Under the pieces are notes generated by a model, which worked only from the letters and a program-made list of their open reading frames with translations, searched no databases and had not been told where the DNA came from. A stretch of DNA of 64,000 nucleotides. Source: Neisseriaceae bacterium CLB008. Its GTDB lineage: Bacteria; Pseudomonadota; Gammaproteobacteria; Burkholderiales; Neisseriaceae. Positions 8,628 through 17,300 of the stretch are shown one piece after another; within the stretch, counting starts at the first letter, position 1, and each line of letters opens with the position of its first letter. Position numbers and translations under genes: made by a program. The DNA is taken from the NCBI GenBank assembly GCA_041228285.1, contig CP166133.1:124001-188000 (forward strand). Reading direction: 5' to 3'.

Positions 8628-8699
8628 TGGGTCACGACCCATCCTACGCTATATGGCTTGAACTGCCGCGTAGGGTGGGTAAAGCGCAGCCTACCCACC
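8628..8699. repeat. Inverted-repeat intergenic element, copy A
   Basis: Two linked hairpins: TGGGTC-AC-GACCCA (8628-8641) and GGTGGGT (8674-8680) with ACCCACC (8693-8699). The outer parts CCTACG (8643-8648) and CGTAGG (8668-8673) are also complementary. The second hairpin read on the minus strand resembles two elements near 49.0 and 49.45 kb (GTGGGTAGGCTGCGCTT versus GTGGGCACGCTGCGCTT), which points to a dispersed REP-like family. Confidence 0.6.
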
Positions 8700-8784
8700 A
8701 TGCTCACAGCCGTCACGCTCACCGTCATTCGGCGCCTGATCACCACACATAAACCACACCTTTTAATCAATATAGACGTCTAGA

Positions 8785-8813
8785 TTGACAGATGTCTTTA
8801 CGTGTATTAAAGT
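8785..8813 (+). promoter_or_regulatory. Sigma-70-type promoter of the SAM riboswitch operon
   Basis: A perfect -35 box TTGACA (8785-8790) is followed after 17 bp by TAAAGT (8808-8813, four of six bases of the consensus). Transcription would begin about 20 bp before the aptamer. Confidence 0.7.
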
Positions 8814-8840
8814 AAAGCCAACTCGGTCTGAATGGCCGAG

Positions 8841-8953
8841 CTTCTTATCAAGAGAGGTGGAGGGAATGGCCCTTTGAAGCCTCGGCAGCAGACTTTGCCC
8901 AACAAAGTACTGTGCTAAATCCAACAGGCCCACAAGGCCTGAAAGATAAGGAG
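8841..8953 (+). promoter_or_regulatory. SAM-I (S-box) riboswitch aptamer
   Basis: This matches the SAM-I architecture in detail. P1 is CTTCTTATC (8841-8849) with GATAAGGAG (8945-8953), nine pairs with one wobble. P2a is GAGGT (8854-8858) with GCCTC (8879-8883). P2b is GGG (8862-8864) with CCC (8870-8872). The loop TGG (8867-8869) can pair with CCA (8921-8923) as the known pseudoknot. P3 includes ACTTTG with CAAAGT (8892-8908). P4 is CAGGCC (8925-8930) with GGCCTG (8936-8941). Conserved single strands such as ATCAAGAGA, TGAAGCC, GTGCTAAATCC and GAAAGATAAG match the family. It deviates as GGCAGC for GGCAAC after P2. SAM binding should stabilise P1 and turn the operon off. Confidence 0.93.
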
Positions 8954-9002
8954 AGGCATCGCACCACCTCAGCCCTCTTCTGTCTAGAAGCGGGCCTTTT
9001 TT
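8949..9002 (+). terminator. Riboswitch expression platform: terminator with competing antiterminator
   Basis: The terminator stem GCCCTCTTCT (8972-8981) pairs with AGAAGCGGGC (8986-8995) with one mismatch and is followed by six T residues (8997-9002). The alternative AGGAGAGG (8949-8956) pairs with CCTCTTCT (8974-8981) over eight bases. That alternative uses the last five bases of the P1 3' strand, so P1 and the antiterminator exclude each other. This is a transcriptional OFF switch. Confidence 0.88.
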
Positions 9003-9129
9003 ATGCCCGCCCAGACGCCGCACGAACCGCCTGCCACGATTAAGAACCCCAACACATAAGGTCGATAGACCACAACATAACAACGGGTGCGTTCAGCAAT
9101 GAAGGCAAAACCCGCAAAGGTAAAAAGAC

Positions 9130-10701
9130 ATGGCGACAGTAGGATCAGTGCTGGATTGGGCAGCCCATAATTTCCCCAATAAGCTAGGCTTGGTGTATGA
9201 GGCCAAAGGCCATCGTTGGACGTTTCGCGAGTGGAACGAACAGGTGAATCGCTTGGCGCATTCATTGTTGGCCTTGGGCGTTAAAAAAGGCGACGTGATT
9301 TCGGCTTTTTTATACAACTCCAGCGAATTCACGGTGGCGTTGTTCGCGGCGGCGAAGATTGGCGCGGTGTACAACCCGATTAATTATCGCCTCACGGCCA
9401 ATGAGCTGGGCTATATTTTGAGCGATGCAGACACTCAGGTCTTGCTGTTTGAGCGCGACACGACGCCGGTGGTGGATGCGGTGCGCGCGGCTGGCGCGGG
9501 CGTGGCTCACTACATCGACATTGACGAACAAGGCTTGGCCGGTACGCTGTCGTTTTATGATCTGCTGGCCAATGACGCTGTTCACGCGCCCGCGGTGGTC
9601 GTGGCGGACGCCGACCCCTACATCATGCTGTATACCAGCGGCACGACGGGTCGCCCCAAAGGCGTGGTGCACAATCACCACAGCAAGGTACACCACAACT
9701 TCATCATGATGCAGTGCATGGGCTTAAACAAGAATGACGTTGGTCTTTCTGTGGCGCCTTTAAACCATATTGCGGAACTTCACACCTCATTTTTGCCTCG
9801 GGTACATGTGGGCGCCACCAACATCATCTTGCGCCAGTTCGATGCTGAAGAGGTGTTGCGCACGATTGAAACCGCGGGCGTGACCCATGTGTTTGCGGCG
9901 CCGACGATGGTGAATTACTTATTGAACCATCCGCAGTTTGCCCGCTTTGACCTATCGTCTTTACGTTTATTGGGCTACGGCGGGGCGTCTATGGCACCGG
10001 TGTTGATTAAACGCTTTAGCGAGCAGACCAACGCCGAGCTGGTGCAGATGTTTGGCACCACCGAAATGGGCCCAGTGATGAGCGTGCTGTATGCGGATGA
10101 GCAGCTGAGCCATGCAGGTTCAGCCGGTAAGGCCACGCTGACGCATGAAATCAAAGTGGTGCGGATTCAGGAAGACGGCAGCCCCTCTCATCCCGACGAT
10201 GAGTGCGGCGTAGATGAAGTGGGCGAGATTGTGGTGCGCGGCCCGTGCATGATGGCCGGCTACCACAATCGTCCAGAGGCCACCGAAAAGGCCTTGGCCT
10301 ATGGCTGGTACCACACGGGCGATGTGGGGCGCTGCGACGCCGATGGCTATGTGTGGATCAGCGACCGCATGGACTACATGATTAATTCAGGCGCCGAAAA
10401 CATTTATCCGCGCGAAGTGGAAGATTGCTTACTGACGCACGCTGGCGTGTTGGACGTGGCCGTGGTGGCTCAGCCAGATGAGGTATGGGGCCAGACCGTG
10501 GCAGCCTTTGTGGTGGTGAAGCCAGAGGCACAGTTAGATGCGCTGAAGCTGGATGCTTTTTTATTAGAAGGCGAACGCTTGGCCAAATACAAACGGCCTC
10601 GACATTATTATTTTGTGGACGACTTACCGAAGACCACCAGTGGTAAATTACAAAAATTTGTACTGGCCCAAAGCCTCAAACAGGCAGCCTTAGGCCAGTA
10701 A
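9130..10701 (+). CDS. Acyl-CoA synthetase (class I AMP-forming ligase)
   Basis: A 523-residue ANL-family enzyme that activates a carboxylic acid with ATP and joins it to CoA. Motifs: the P-loop YTSGTTGRPKG near residue 167, FGTTEMGPV near 306, YHTGDVG near 393 with the ribose-binding Asp, and the C-terminal TTSGKLQK near 502 with the catalytic Lys. The start has AAAGG nine bases upstream and lies 127 nt after the riboswitch terminator. It is the first gene of a SAM-riboswitch operon with a hydrolase and an aldehyde dehydrogenase. The substrate is unknown. Ligases for short methylthio acids belong to the same family, so this is one possibility, but it is inference. Confidence 0.9.
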   Translation: MATVGSVLDWAAHNFPNKLGLVYEAKGHRWTFREWNEQVNRLAHSLLALGVKKGDVISAFLYNSSEFTVALFAAAKIGAVYNPINYRLTANELGYILSDADTQVLLFERDTTPVVDAVRAAGAGVAHYIDIDEQGLAGTLSFYDLLANDAVHAPAVVVADADPYIMLYTSGTTGRPKGVVHNHHSKVHHNFIMMQCMGLNKNDVGLSVAPLNHIAELHTSFLPRVHVGATNIILRQFDAEEVLRTIETAGVTHVFAAPTMVNYLLNHPQFARFDLSSLRLLGYGGASMAPVLIKRFSEQTNAELVQMFGTTEMGPVMSVLYADEQLSHAGSAGKATLTHEIKVVRIQEDGSPSHPDDECGVDEVGEIVVRGPCMMAGYHNRPEATEKALAYGWYHTGDVGRCDADGYVWISDRMDYMINSGAENIYPREVEDCLLTHAGVLDVAVVAQPDEVWGQTVAAFVVVKPEAQLDALKLDAFLLEGERLAKYKRPRHYYFVDDLPKTTSGKLQKFVLAQSLKQAALGQ

Positions 10702-10734
10702 TAGACGCCCATACAAGCGGGTAGGAGAACAGAC

Positions 10735-11451
10735 ATGAATTTATTATTCATCCATGGTGCTGGCGGCAGCAAAGACAAGTGGCGTGCGGTTGCGCCCTAT
10801 TTTAAAGGCTGTGACGCCGACTTTATCGACTTGCCCGGGCACGGCGACAGCGCCGAAGGGCTGTGCCACAGCATTGAAGAAATGGCCGTCTGGCTACAAG
10901 ACAAAATCAAGGCCAATACCATTGTGGTCGGCCACGCCATGGGCGGGCTAGTGGCTTTGGCATTGGCGGCGCGTGAACCGCAGATTAAAGGTGTGGTGCT
11001 GGCGTCGAGTTTTTATGAACTACCCGTAGCCGAGGATGTGTGGCAAAGCTTGTCGGCGCGGGGTTGTCCTGATAGGGTGTTTGACGCAGCCTATGCCAAG
11101 AGTGCGTGTACCGCGCTGTTGGCACAGGAACGGGCGGCGTGGCAGGCGACGGCGCCAGAGGTGTGGGCAGCCGATCTACAGGTCTGTGCTGAGCACCGCA
11201 GCGGCAAGCAAGATTTAGCGTCGCTGAAGGTGCCTGTACTGGCCATTTCTGGTGCAGAAGATCGGCTCTTGCCTGAAAATGCCGCGGTGGCTTTAAGTCA
11301 TGCTTATTGCCCCACGGAGAATCACATTCTGTTTGGCGTGGGCCACCACGCCATTCTAGAGGCGCCTTTGGCCTGTGCGCAGGCGATTCAAACGTTTGCC
11401 CAATGTACCCGCCAAAAATTAAAAAATCAGGAGAAACGTGTATGTTGTTGA
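10735..11451 (+). CDS. Alpha/beta hydrolase-fold protein with Ala in place of the nucleophile Ser
   Basis: A 238-residue single-domain protein of the MenH/esterase type, with GGAG upstream of the start. The oxyanion motif HGAGG is at 7-11 and LPGHG at 33-37. The nucleophile elbow reads GHAMG (66-70) instead of GxSxG: codon 68 is GCC (10936-10938). The rest of the triad looks intact, with Asp176 in SGAEDRLLP and His204/205 in GVGHH. Either the enzyme works without a Ser nucleophile, as some alpha/beta-hydrolase-fold lyases and cofactor-free dioxygenases do, or it is inactive, or one base differs by error. It overlaps the dehydrogenase gene by 10 bp. Substrate unknown. Confidence 0.85.
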   Translation: MNLLFIHGAGGSKDKWRAVAPYFKGCDADFIDLPGHGDSAEGLCHSIEEMAVWLQDKIKANTIVVGHAMGGLVALALAAREPQIKGVVLASSFYELPVAEDVWQSLSARGCPDRVFDAAYAKSACTALLAQERAAWQATAPEVWAADLQVCAEHRSGKQDLASLKVPVLAISGAEDRLLPENAAVALSHAYCPTENHILFGVGHHAILEAPLACAQAIQTFAQCTRQKLKNQEKRVCC

Positions 11452-12872
11452 TTGATCACGAATGGCGCGCCGCCAGCAGCGGCGCCACCTTTAATGTGTA
11501 TAACCCAGCGACCGGGGCGCTATTGGATACGGTGGCTGACGCCAGCGTTGACGACGCGACTGCTGCCATTGCGGCCGCCCAGACGGCGTTTAAAAGCTGG
11601 TCTAAGCAAACGGCCTATGCGCGCGCTCAAGTACTGTACCGCGCCTATGAGCTGATGTTGGCTAAAAAAGAAGCCTTGGCTCAGCTGATGACGGCCGAGC
11701 AGGGCAAACCGCTGAAGGCGGCGCGTAATGAAGTGCAGTATGCGGCCGACTTCTTGCTGTGGTTTGCGGAAGAGGCCAAGCGCGTGTATGGCGCAGTGAT
11801 TCCTTCTGCGCACGCGGATCAGCGTTTTATGACCCTTAAGCAGGCTGTGGGCGTGGTGGTGGCGATTACGCCGTGGAACTACCCCATTTCTATGATCACC
11901 CGTAAGCTGGCGCCGGCTTTGGCGGCAGGCTGTACCGTGGTGTTAAAGCCGGCTGAAGAAACCCCGCTGTGCGCGCGTGCCGTGGTGGAGATTTTGATCG
12001 AAGCGGGTCTGCCCACTGGCGTGGTCAACGTGGTCAACAGTAGTCAGCCAGCATTGGTTGGTGAGGTTCTGCTGAGCCATCCTAAGGTGAAGAAAGTCAC
12101 CTTCACTGGTTCGACTGAAGTGGGTAAGGCCATTGCGGCTAAGGCGGCAGAGCAGGTCAAAAGCGTGTCGATGGAATTAGGTGGCCACGCGCCGTTTATT
12201 GTGTGCGCCGATGCCGATCCTGTACATGCTGCTAAAGGCTTGGCCTTGGTGAAGTTTTTAAATACTGGCCAAGCCTGCATCAGCCCTAACCGCGTGTTTG
12301 TGCACCGCAGCTTGCTGGATGCCTTTGTGGCCACTTTGATTCAGCGCGTGCGCCAGCTGAAGGCGGGCAATGGTCTAGAGGACGGCGTCAGCATTGGGCC
12401 TTTGGTCAGCGCCGCAGCTGTAGCCAAAGTAGCGGCCCAGGTGGCTGATGCCCAAGCCAAGGGCGCCACCGTGCTTTTAGGCGGAGAAGCGTTGACAGAA
12501 GGCGCGCTGGCCCAAGGGCATTATTATGCGCCCACCGTGCTGACCAACGTCACTCCAGACATGCTGATCTACCGAGAAGAAACCTTTGGCCCTGTGGCGG
12601 CGATCATTGCATTTGATGATGAAGACGACGTGATTGAGATGGCCAACGACACCGAATATGGTCTGGCGGCCTATATCTACACTCATAGGCTGGAGACGGC
12701 CTTACACGCTTTTGAAGATTTAAATTTTGGGATCATCGGCATCAATGACATTAATCCGACGGCCGCGGCCGCGCCTTTTGGCGGGATGAACGAGAGCGGT
12801 TTGGGTCGAGAGGGTGGTCAGGAAGGCATAGACGCTTATCTACAGACAAAGCTAGGCGGTTTTTCGATATAG
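11442..12872 (+). CDS. NAD(P)-dependent aldehyde dehydrogenase (succinate-semialdehyde dehydrogenase-like)
   Basis: A 476-residue ALDH-superfamily enzyme that oxidises an aldehyde to a carboxylate. I chose ATG 11442, which has AGGAG eight bases upstream; an in-frame ATG at 11307 would extend inside the hydrolase gene. Visible are TPWNYP near residue 143 (cofactor site and catalytic Asn), FTGSTEVGK near 221, the general-base Glu245 in MELGGHAP and the catalytic Cys279 in TGQACISP. EETFGPV near 379 and the C-terminal GGMNESGLGREGG are also GabD-like. It is the last gene of the SAM-regulated operon; the product acid could be the substrate of the acyl-CoA synthetase. That order of steps is inference. 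Confidence 0.92.
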   Translation: MLLIDHEWRAASSGATFNVYNPATGALLDTVADASVDDATAAIAAAQTAFKSWSKQTAYARAQVLYRAYELMLAKKEALAQLMTAEQGKPLKAARNEVQYAADFLLWFAEEAKRVYGAVIPSAHADQRFMTLKQAVGVVVAITPWNYPISMITRKLAPALAAGCTVVLKPAEETPLCARAVVEILIEAGLPTGVVNVVNSSQPALVGEVLLSHPKVKKVTFTGSTEVGKAIAAKAAEQVKSVSMELGGHAPFIVCADADPVHAAKGLALVKFLNTGQACISPNRVFVHRSLLDAFVATLIQRVRQLKAGNGLEDGVSIGPLVSAAAVAKVAAQVADAQAKGATVLLGGEALTEGALAQGHYYAPTVLTNVTPDMLIYREETFGPVAAIIAFDDEDDVIEMANDTEYGLAAYIYTHRLETALHAFEDLNFGIIGINDINPTAAAAPFGGMNESGLGREGGQEGIDAYLQTKLGGFSI

Positions 12873-12896
12873 GTTTGATGTGTGTTGGGAACTTTG

Positions 12897-12938
12897 GCGT
12901 AAAAAAATGAGTGAAATCATTTTTTTACGCTTTTTTTT
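12897..12938 (+). terminator. Terminator of the SAM-riboswitch operon
   Basis: A perfect 14-bp stem, GCGTAAAAAAATGA (12897-12910) with TCATTTTTTTACGC (12917-12930), a six-base loop and eight T residues. Confidence 0.92.
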
Positions 12939-13433
12939 ATTTAGGCCTCTGGCTTAAATGAGAAAGTGTTGCGTTTTTCATACGGCTACCTTGTTTATGT
13001 CATTGAGATTAAAGAACATGTTATAGCAAGCATTGCGCCTTAAGCGGCGGCGCTGGTGATGATTAATCAGGTCTTTATTTTGCCTTAGTGAGTGGATGCA
13101 GCGGCCATTCAGCGTTTTAAGGCGCTTTTTTTTAGGTACCAGAGTATTTATTCTCATACTAGTATGTTATATGTATATAAACTACTTATTTTAAATATTT
13201 GATTAGTAGCCCGCTCATAGCGGGCGCTGAGCCAGAATAGAGGCAATCTATTGGGGGTAATGTTCCAATAGTATTTTATTTTTTGGAATATAGTGCCTTT
13301 TACCTAGCTTTTTAATGAGATTATCTGTTGATTTGGCGCAAATAAGCGCGTGCTTATACTTGTCAGGAGATGTGTTAAGTATTATTTTGGATGTATGGAA
13401 AATACTGAAACTTAGCTAAGAAGGAGCGGCATC
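12939..13433 (+). other. AT-rich leader upstream of arcD
   Basis: About 495 bp without a convincing gene, clearly AT-richer than the surroundings. It holds a 12-bp perfect palindrome CATACTAGTATG (13155-13166), an inverted pair TTCCAA/TTGGAA (13263-13268 and 13283-13288), and the FNR/ANR-like box and -10 listed separately. The arcD ribosome binding site AAGGAG sits just before the start. This is the expected size for a multi-input control region. Confidence 0.6.
13328..13360 (+). promoter_or_regulatory. FNR/ANR-like box and -10 element of arcDABC
   Basis: TTGAT-N4-CGCAA (13328-13341) has one perfect FNR half-site and a weaker second half (three of five bases of ATCAA). A TATACT -10 hexamer follows at 13355-13360. 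The box centre would be near -32, closer to the start than the usual -41.5 position, so the assignment is tentative. Oxygen control of arc operons by ANR/FNR is known in other proteobacteria. Confidence 0.4.
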
Positions 13434-14885
13434 ATGAGTGATAAAGCGACAAAATTAGGACTGGGTGCACTGGCCGCCTTGGTGGTCGGTTCCATGGTGG
13501 GGGGCGGTATTTTCGACCTTCCACAAAACGTCAGCGAGAGTGCTGGCGTTGGGGCAACCTTAATTGGTTGGGCCATTACGGGTGTCGGGATGTTGACCTT
13601 GGCGTTTGTGTTCCAAACCTTGGCCAACCGTAAGCCCGATTTAGATGGCGGTGTGTATATTTATGCCAAACAAGGTTTTGGCGATTACATGGGTTTCTCA
13701 TCAGCCTGGGGTTATTGGATGAGCGCATGGCTGGGTAACGTCAGCTATATGGTGCTGTTGTTTACTACTTTGGGTTATTTCTTCCCAAGCTTATTGCAGG
13801 TCGATCCCGAAACCGGGGTCAGGACGGTCGGTTTAGCGGCCATTATTGGGGCTTCCGTGCTTTTGTGGGTCATGCACTTCATGATCTTACGAGGCGTTAA
13901 GGAAGCCACTTTTATTAACAGCATCGTGACCGTGGCCAAATTGGCACCGCTGGTCATTTTCATCATCGCCGGGTTCCTGGCGTTCAAACTAGAAATTTTC
14001 ACCGCCGACATCTGGGCCGTAGGCAATCCTGAGCTGGGCAGCGTCATGACGCAGGTTAAAAACATGATGATGGTGACCGCATGGGTGTTTATTGGGATTG
14101 AAGGCGCCAGTATTTTCTCTGGCCGCGCCCGTAAACGTTCTGACGTAGGTAAAGCCACCGTCTTGGGCTTCTTAGGGGTGTTGTCGCTCTTAGTGTTAGT
14201 CAACGTCTTGTCTTTAGGCATCATGAGCCAAGCGCAATTGGCTGGCTTGCAGTCGCCTTCTTTGGGCGCCGTGTTAGAGCATGCCGTAGGCCCTTGGGGC
14301 GGTATCTTGATCAGTGTGGGCGTGTGTGTGTCACTTTTGGGTGCGCTACTGTCTTGGGTGCTTCTGTGCGCCGAGATTCTCTACACCGCCGCCAGCGACA
14401 AAACCATGCCAGCCTTCTTGGGTAAAGTGAATAAAAACGACGTGCCTGCCAACGGGCTATGGTTGAGTAATGCCGCAGTACAGGTGTTCTTAATCATCAC
14501 CTTGTTCTCTGGCAGTACCTATCTATCGTTGATTAAACTGGCCACCTCAATGGTGTTGGTGCCCTACCTGTGGTCTGCTGCTTATGCTTTGCTGTTGTGT
14601 GTGAAAAAAGAAACCTACGAAACCGAGAAAGCCTCATGGAATAAAGACGTGGTGATCGCGGTGATCGCAGTGATCTACGCCATTTGGTTGCTGTACGCAG
14701 GTGGTTTGAAATACATCTTGTTGTCTACCTTACTGTATGCACCGGGCGCATTGCTCTTTATTAAAGCTAAGCGAGAAGCCAATAAGCCTGTGTTTACAAC
14801 GATTGAAAAAGTCATTTTTGCCGCTGTATTGCTGAGCGCCATCATCGCTGCAGTACAGTTGATCCAAGGCAGTTTAACGATTTAA
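13434..14885 (+). CDS. arcD: Arginine:ornithine antiporter
   Basis: A 483-residue inner-membrane carrier of the basic amino acid/polyamine antiporter family with about twelve hydrophobic segments. It exchanges external arginine for internal ornithine at no energy cost. The N-terminus GLGALAALVVGSMVGGGIF has the helix-1 glycine motif that binds the substrate backbone. AWVFIGIEGASIFSGRARKRSDVGKAT near residues 218-244 is typical of ArcD and related antiporters. It leads the arcDABC operon with a strong AAGGAG site; arcA begins 39 bp later. Confidence 0.93.
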   Translation: MSDKATKLGLGALAALVVGSMVGGGIFDLPQNVSESAGVGATLIGWAITGVGMLTLAFVFQTLANRKPDLDGGVYIYAKQGFGDYMGFSSAWGYWMSAWLGNVSYMVLLFTTLGYFFPSLLQVDPETGVRTVGLAAIIGASVLLWVMHFMILRGVKEATFINSIVTVAKLAPLVIFIIAGFLAFKLEIFTADIWAVGNPELGSVMTQVKNMMMVTAWVFIGIEGASIFSGRARKRSDVGKATVLGFLGVLSLLVLVNVLSLGIMSQAQLAGLQSPSLGAVLEHAVGPWGGILISVGVCVSLLGALLSWVLLCAEILYTAASDKTMPAFLGKVNKNDVPANGLWLSNAAVQVFLIITLFSGSTYLSLIKLATSMVLVPYLWSAAYALLLCVKKETYETEKASWNKDVVIAVIAVIYAIWLLYAGGLKYILLSTLLYAPGALLFIKAKREANKPVFTTIEKVIFAAVLLSAIIAAVQLIQGSLTI

Positions 14886-14924
14886 TTGAATACTTAATGT
14901 AGGAACTAACTAGGAGTGTTTATC

Positions 14925-16169
14925 ATGGAAAAGAAATATGGTGTTTATTCTGAAGTCGGTAAATTAAGGAAAGTAATGGTGTGTGCCCCAGGTTTGGCGC
15001 ACCAAAGATTGACCCCGAATAACTGTGATGAATTATTGTTTGATGACGTGATTTGGGTGAATCAGGCCAAGCGTGACCATTTCGACTTCGTGACTAAAAT
15101 GCGTGAACGCGACATTGATGTGCTGGACATGCACCGTTTGCTGGATGAGACCTTAGCCATCCCAGAAGCCAAAAAATGGATTTTGGATCGCAAAGTGACC
15201 GCGAACTCCGTTGGCCCAAGCATGGTAGCCGACGTACGTGGCTGGTTGGAAGCTCAAGGCAGCCGCGAATTAGCCGAATTCTTGATCGGTGGCGTGGTGT
15301 TAGAAGAAATGGGCGATGGCCTGTCTGAAACCGACGTGGGCCAGTTTAAAGCCGCCCTAGGCTATCCAGACTTTGTGTTCCCGCCGCTGCCCAATACGCA
15401 GTTTACCCGTGACACTACCTGCTGGATTTACGGTGGCGTGACGCTGAACCCGATGTACTGGCCTGCACGTCGTCAAGAAACCTTATTGACCACCGCCATT
15501 TACAAATTCCATCCTGAGTTTACCAGTGCTGAATTTGAAGTATGGTACGGCGATCCAGACGTAGACCACGGCAATGCCCGTCTTGAAGGCGGCGACGTGA
15601 TGCCTGTAGGTAATGGCGTGGTGTTGATCGGCATGGGCGAAAGGACCACTTTCCAAGCCATCGGCCAAGTGGCTAAATCGCTCTTCGCCAAGGGCGCTGC
15701 GCAAAAAGTGATCATTGCCGGTATGCCTAAATCTCGTGCCGCCATGCACTTAGACACCGTGTTCACCTTCTGTGACCGTGACTTGGTGACCCTCTTCCCT
15801 GAAGTAGTCGATCAAATCACTGCGTTTACGCTACGCCCTGAAGACAATGCACATGGTTTCTCAATGGTGAAAGAAAACAAACACTTTGTTGAAGTCGTGG
15901 CCGAGGCCTTGAATTTGAAACGCCTACGCGTGGTGGAAACCGGCGGGAATAGCTTTGCAGCCGAACGCGAACAGTGGGATGATGGCAATAACGTTGTGGC
16001 TCTTGAGCCTGGCGTGATTGTGTCTTATGACCGTAACACCTATACCAACACTTTGCTACGCAAAGCCGGTGTGGAAGTGATTACCATCAGTGCCAGTGAA
16101 TTAGGTCGCGGCCGTGGCGGTGGTCACTGCATGACCTGCCCAATTGTTCGTGATGCTGTTGACTACTAA
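14925..16169 (+). CDS. arcA: Arginine deiminase
   Basis: A 414-residue cytoplasmic enzyme that converts arginine to citrulline and ammonia, the first step of the ADI pathway. ATG 14925 with TAGGAG upstream fits better than the in-frame ATG at 14916. Family motifs are in order: [13 protein letters not shown] near 164-176, the catalytic EGGD region near 221, the catalytic His and Asp in [12 protein letters not shown] near 277, and Cys402 in GGHCMTCP near the C-terminus. The length equals that of known ArcA. Codon use is regular, like a highly expressed gene. Confidence 0.96.
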   Translation: MEKKYGVYSEVGKLRKVMVCAPGLAHQRLTPNNCDELLFDDVIWVNQAKRDHFDFVTKMRERDIDVLDMHRLLDETLAIPEAKKWILDRKVTANSVGPSMVADVRGWLEAQGSRELAEFLIGGVVLEEMGDGLSETDVGQFKAALGYPDFVFPPLPNTQFTRDTTCWIYGGVTLNPMYWPARRQETLLTTAIYKFHPEFTSAEFEVWYGDPDVDHGNARLEGGDVMPVGNGVVLIGMGERTTFQAIGQVAKSLFAKGAAQKVIIAGMPKSRAAMHLDTVFTFCDRDLVTLFPEVVDQITAFTLRPEDNAHGFSMVKENKHFVEVVAEALNLKRLRVVETGGNSFAAEREQWDDGNNVVALEPGVIVSYDRNTYTNTLLRKAGVEVITISASELGRGRGGGHCMTCPIVRDAVDY

Positions 16170-16186
16170 TTAACATTGTTGGCATA

Positions 16187-16212
16187 CGCCAAGGGGGAAG
16201 GCCCTCTTGGCG
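16187..16212 (+). other. Intercistronic hairpin between arcA and arcB
   Basis: CGCCAAGGGGG (16187-16197) pairs with CCCTCTTGGCG (16202-16212) over eleven base pairs with one wobble. No T-run follows, so it is more likely an RNA-processing or stability element than a terminator. Confidence 0.65.
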
Positions 16213-16235
16213 GTTGCTGAAAACGGGAGAGAATT

Positions 16236-17240
16236 ATGGCTTTTAATATGAAAAATAGGCATTTATTGAGCTTGGTAAACCACACCGAGCGTGAGATTAA
16301 CTATTTATTGGACCTGTCTCGCGATTTGAAACGTGCCAAGTATGCCGGCACCGAACAGCAAAAGTTAAAAGGCAAAAACATTGCCTTGATCTTTGAAAAA
16401 ACGTCTACCCGTACCCGTTGTGCCTTCGAAGTTGCCGCTTATGATCAAGGCGCGAACGTGACCTATATTGATCCTAATTCATCACAAATTGGCCACAAAG
16501 AAAGCATGAAAGACACCGCCCGCGTATTGGGCCGTATGTACGATGCGATTGAATACCGTGGTTTTTCACAGTCCATCGTCAATGAGCTGGCCGAATACGC
16601 TGGTGTGCCTGTATTCAACGGTTTGACCGATGAGTTCCACCCCACCCAAATGTTGGCCGACGTATTGACCATGATTGAGCACAGCGACCAGCCCTTACAC
16701 AAAATCAAATACGCTTATGTAGGCGATGCTTGTAACAATATGGGTAACTCTTTATTGTTAATTGGCGCCAAACTGGGCATGGACGTGCGCATTGGCGCGC
16801 CTAAATCGCGCTGGCCGTCAAAAGAATTGATCAAAATGTGTGAAGGCTTTGCCAAAGAATCAGGTGCGCGCATCACCATTACGGAAGATCCGAAAAAAGC
16901 CGTGGATGGCGTGGACTTTATCCACACCGACGTGTGGGTGTCTATGGGTGAACCCGTTGAAGCTTGGGGCGAGCGCATTAAAGAATTGTTGCCTTACCAA
17001 GTGAACGCCAAGTTGATGGCCGCGGCCAACAATCCACGCGTTAAATTCATGCACTGTCTGCCTGCCTTCCACAACAGCGAAACCAAAGTGGGTAAAGAAG
17101 TGGCCGCTAAATATCCTAAATTGAAAAACGGGATTGAAGTGACTGAAGACGTGTTTGAGTCTCCTGCTAACTTGGCTTTTGAACAAGCTGAAAACCGGAT
17201 GCACACCATTAAAGCGGTGATGTACGCCAGTTTAACTTAA
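16236..17240 (+). CDS. arcB: Ornithine carbamoyltransferase, catabolic
   Basis: A 334-residue enzyme that phosphorolyses citrulline to ornithine and carbamoyl phosphate in the ADI pathway. The carbamoyl-phosphate site STRTR lies near residue 57, FHPTQMLAD near 132, the ornithine-site DVWVSMGE near 230, and HCLPAFH near 272 with the catalytic Cys. The length and the position between arcA and arcC mark it as the catabolic rather than the biosynthetic form. GGGAGAG precedes the start. Confidence 0.95.
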   Translation: MAFNMKNRHLLSLVNHTEREINYLLDLSRDLKRAKYAGTEQQKLKGKNIALIFEKTSTRTRCAFEVAAYDQGANVTYIDPNSSQIGHKESMKDTARVLGRMYDAIEYRGFSQSIVNELAEYAGVPVFNGLTDEFHPTQMLADVLTMIEHSDQPLHKIKYAYVGDACNNMGNSLLLIGAKLGMDVRIGAPKSRWPSKELIKMCEGFAKESGARITITEDPKKAVDGVDFIHTDVWVSMGEPVEAWGERIKELLPYQVNAKLMAAANNPRVKFMHCLPAFHNSETKVGKEVAAKYPKLKNGIEVTEDVFESPANLAFEQAENRMHTIKAVMYASLT

Positions 17241-17250
17241 CCTCGTGATC

Positions 17251-17281
17251 AAAAGCATATTGGCGACAATATGCTTTTTTT
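17251..17281 (+). terminator. Terminator-like hairpin between arcB and arcC
   Basis: AAAAGCATATTG (17251-17262) pairs perfectly with CAATATGCTTTT (17267-17278) around GCGA, followed by further T residues. It is 20 bp before the arcC start and should reduce, but may not abolish, transcription into arcC. Confidence 0.75.
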
Positions 17282-17300
17282 AACCGCGAAAGGATGCTAA

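Noticed and set aside
9003-9059. An 18-codon ORF directly after the riboswitch terminator
   Set aside because: Its ATG is at the end of the T-run without a ribosome binding site, and nothing in its sequence suggests a leader peptide.
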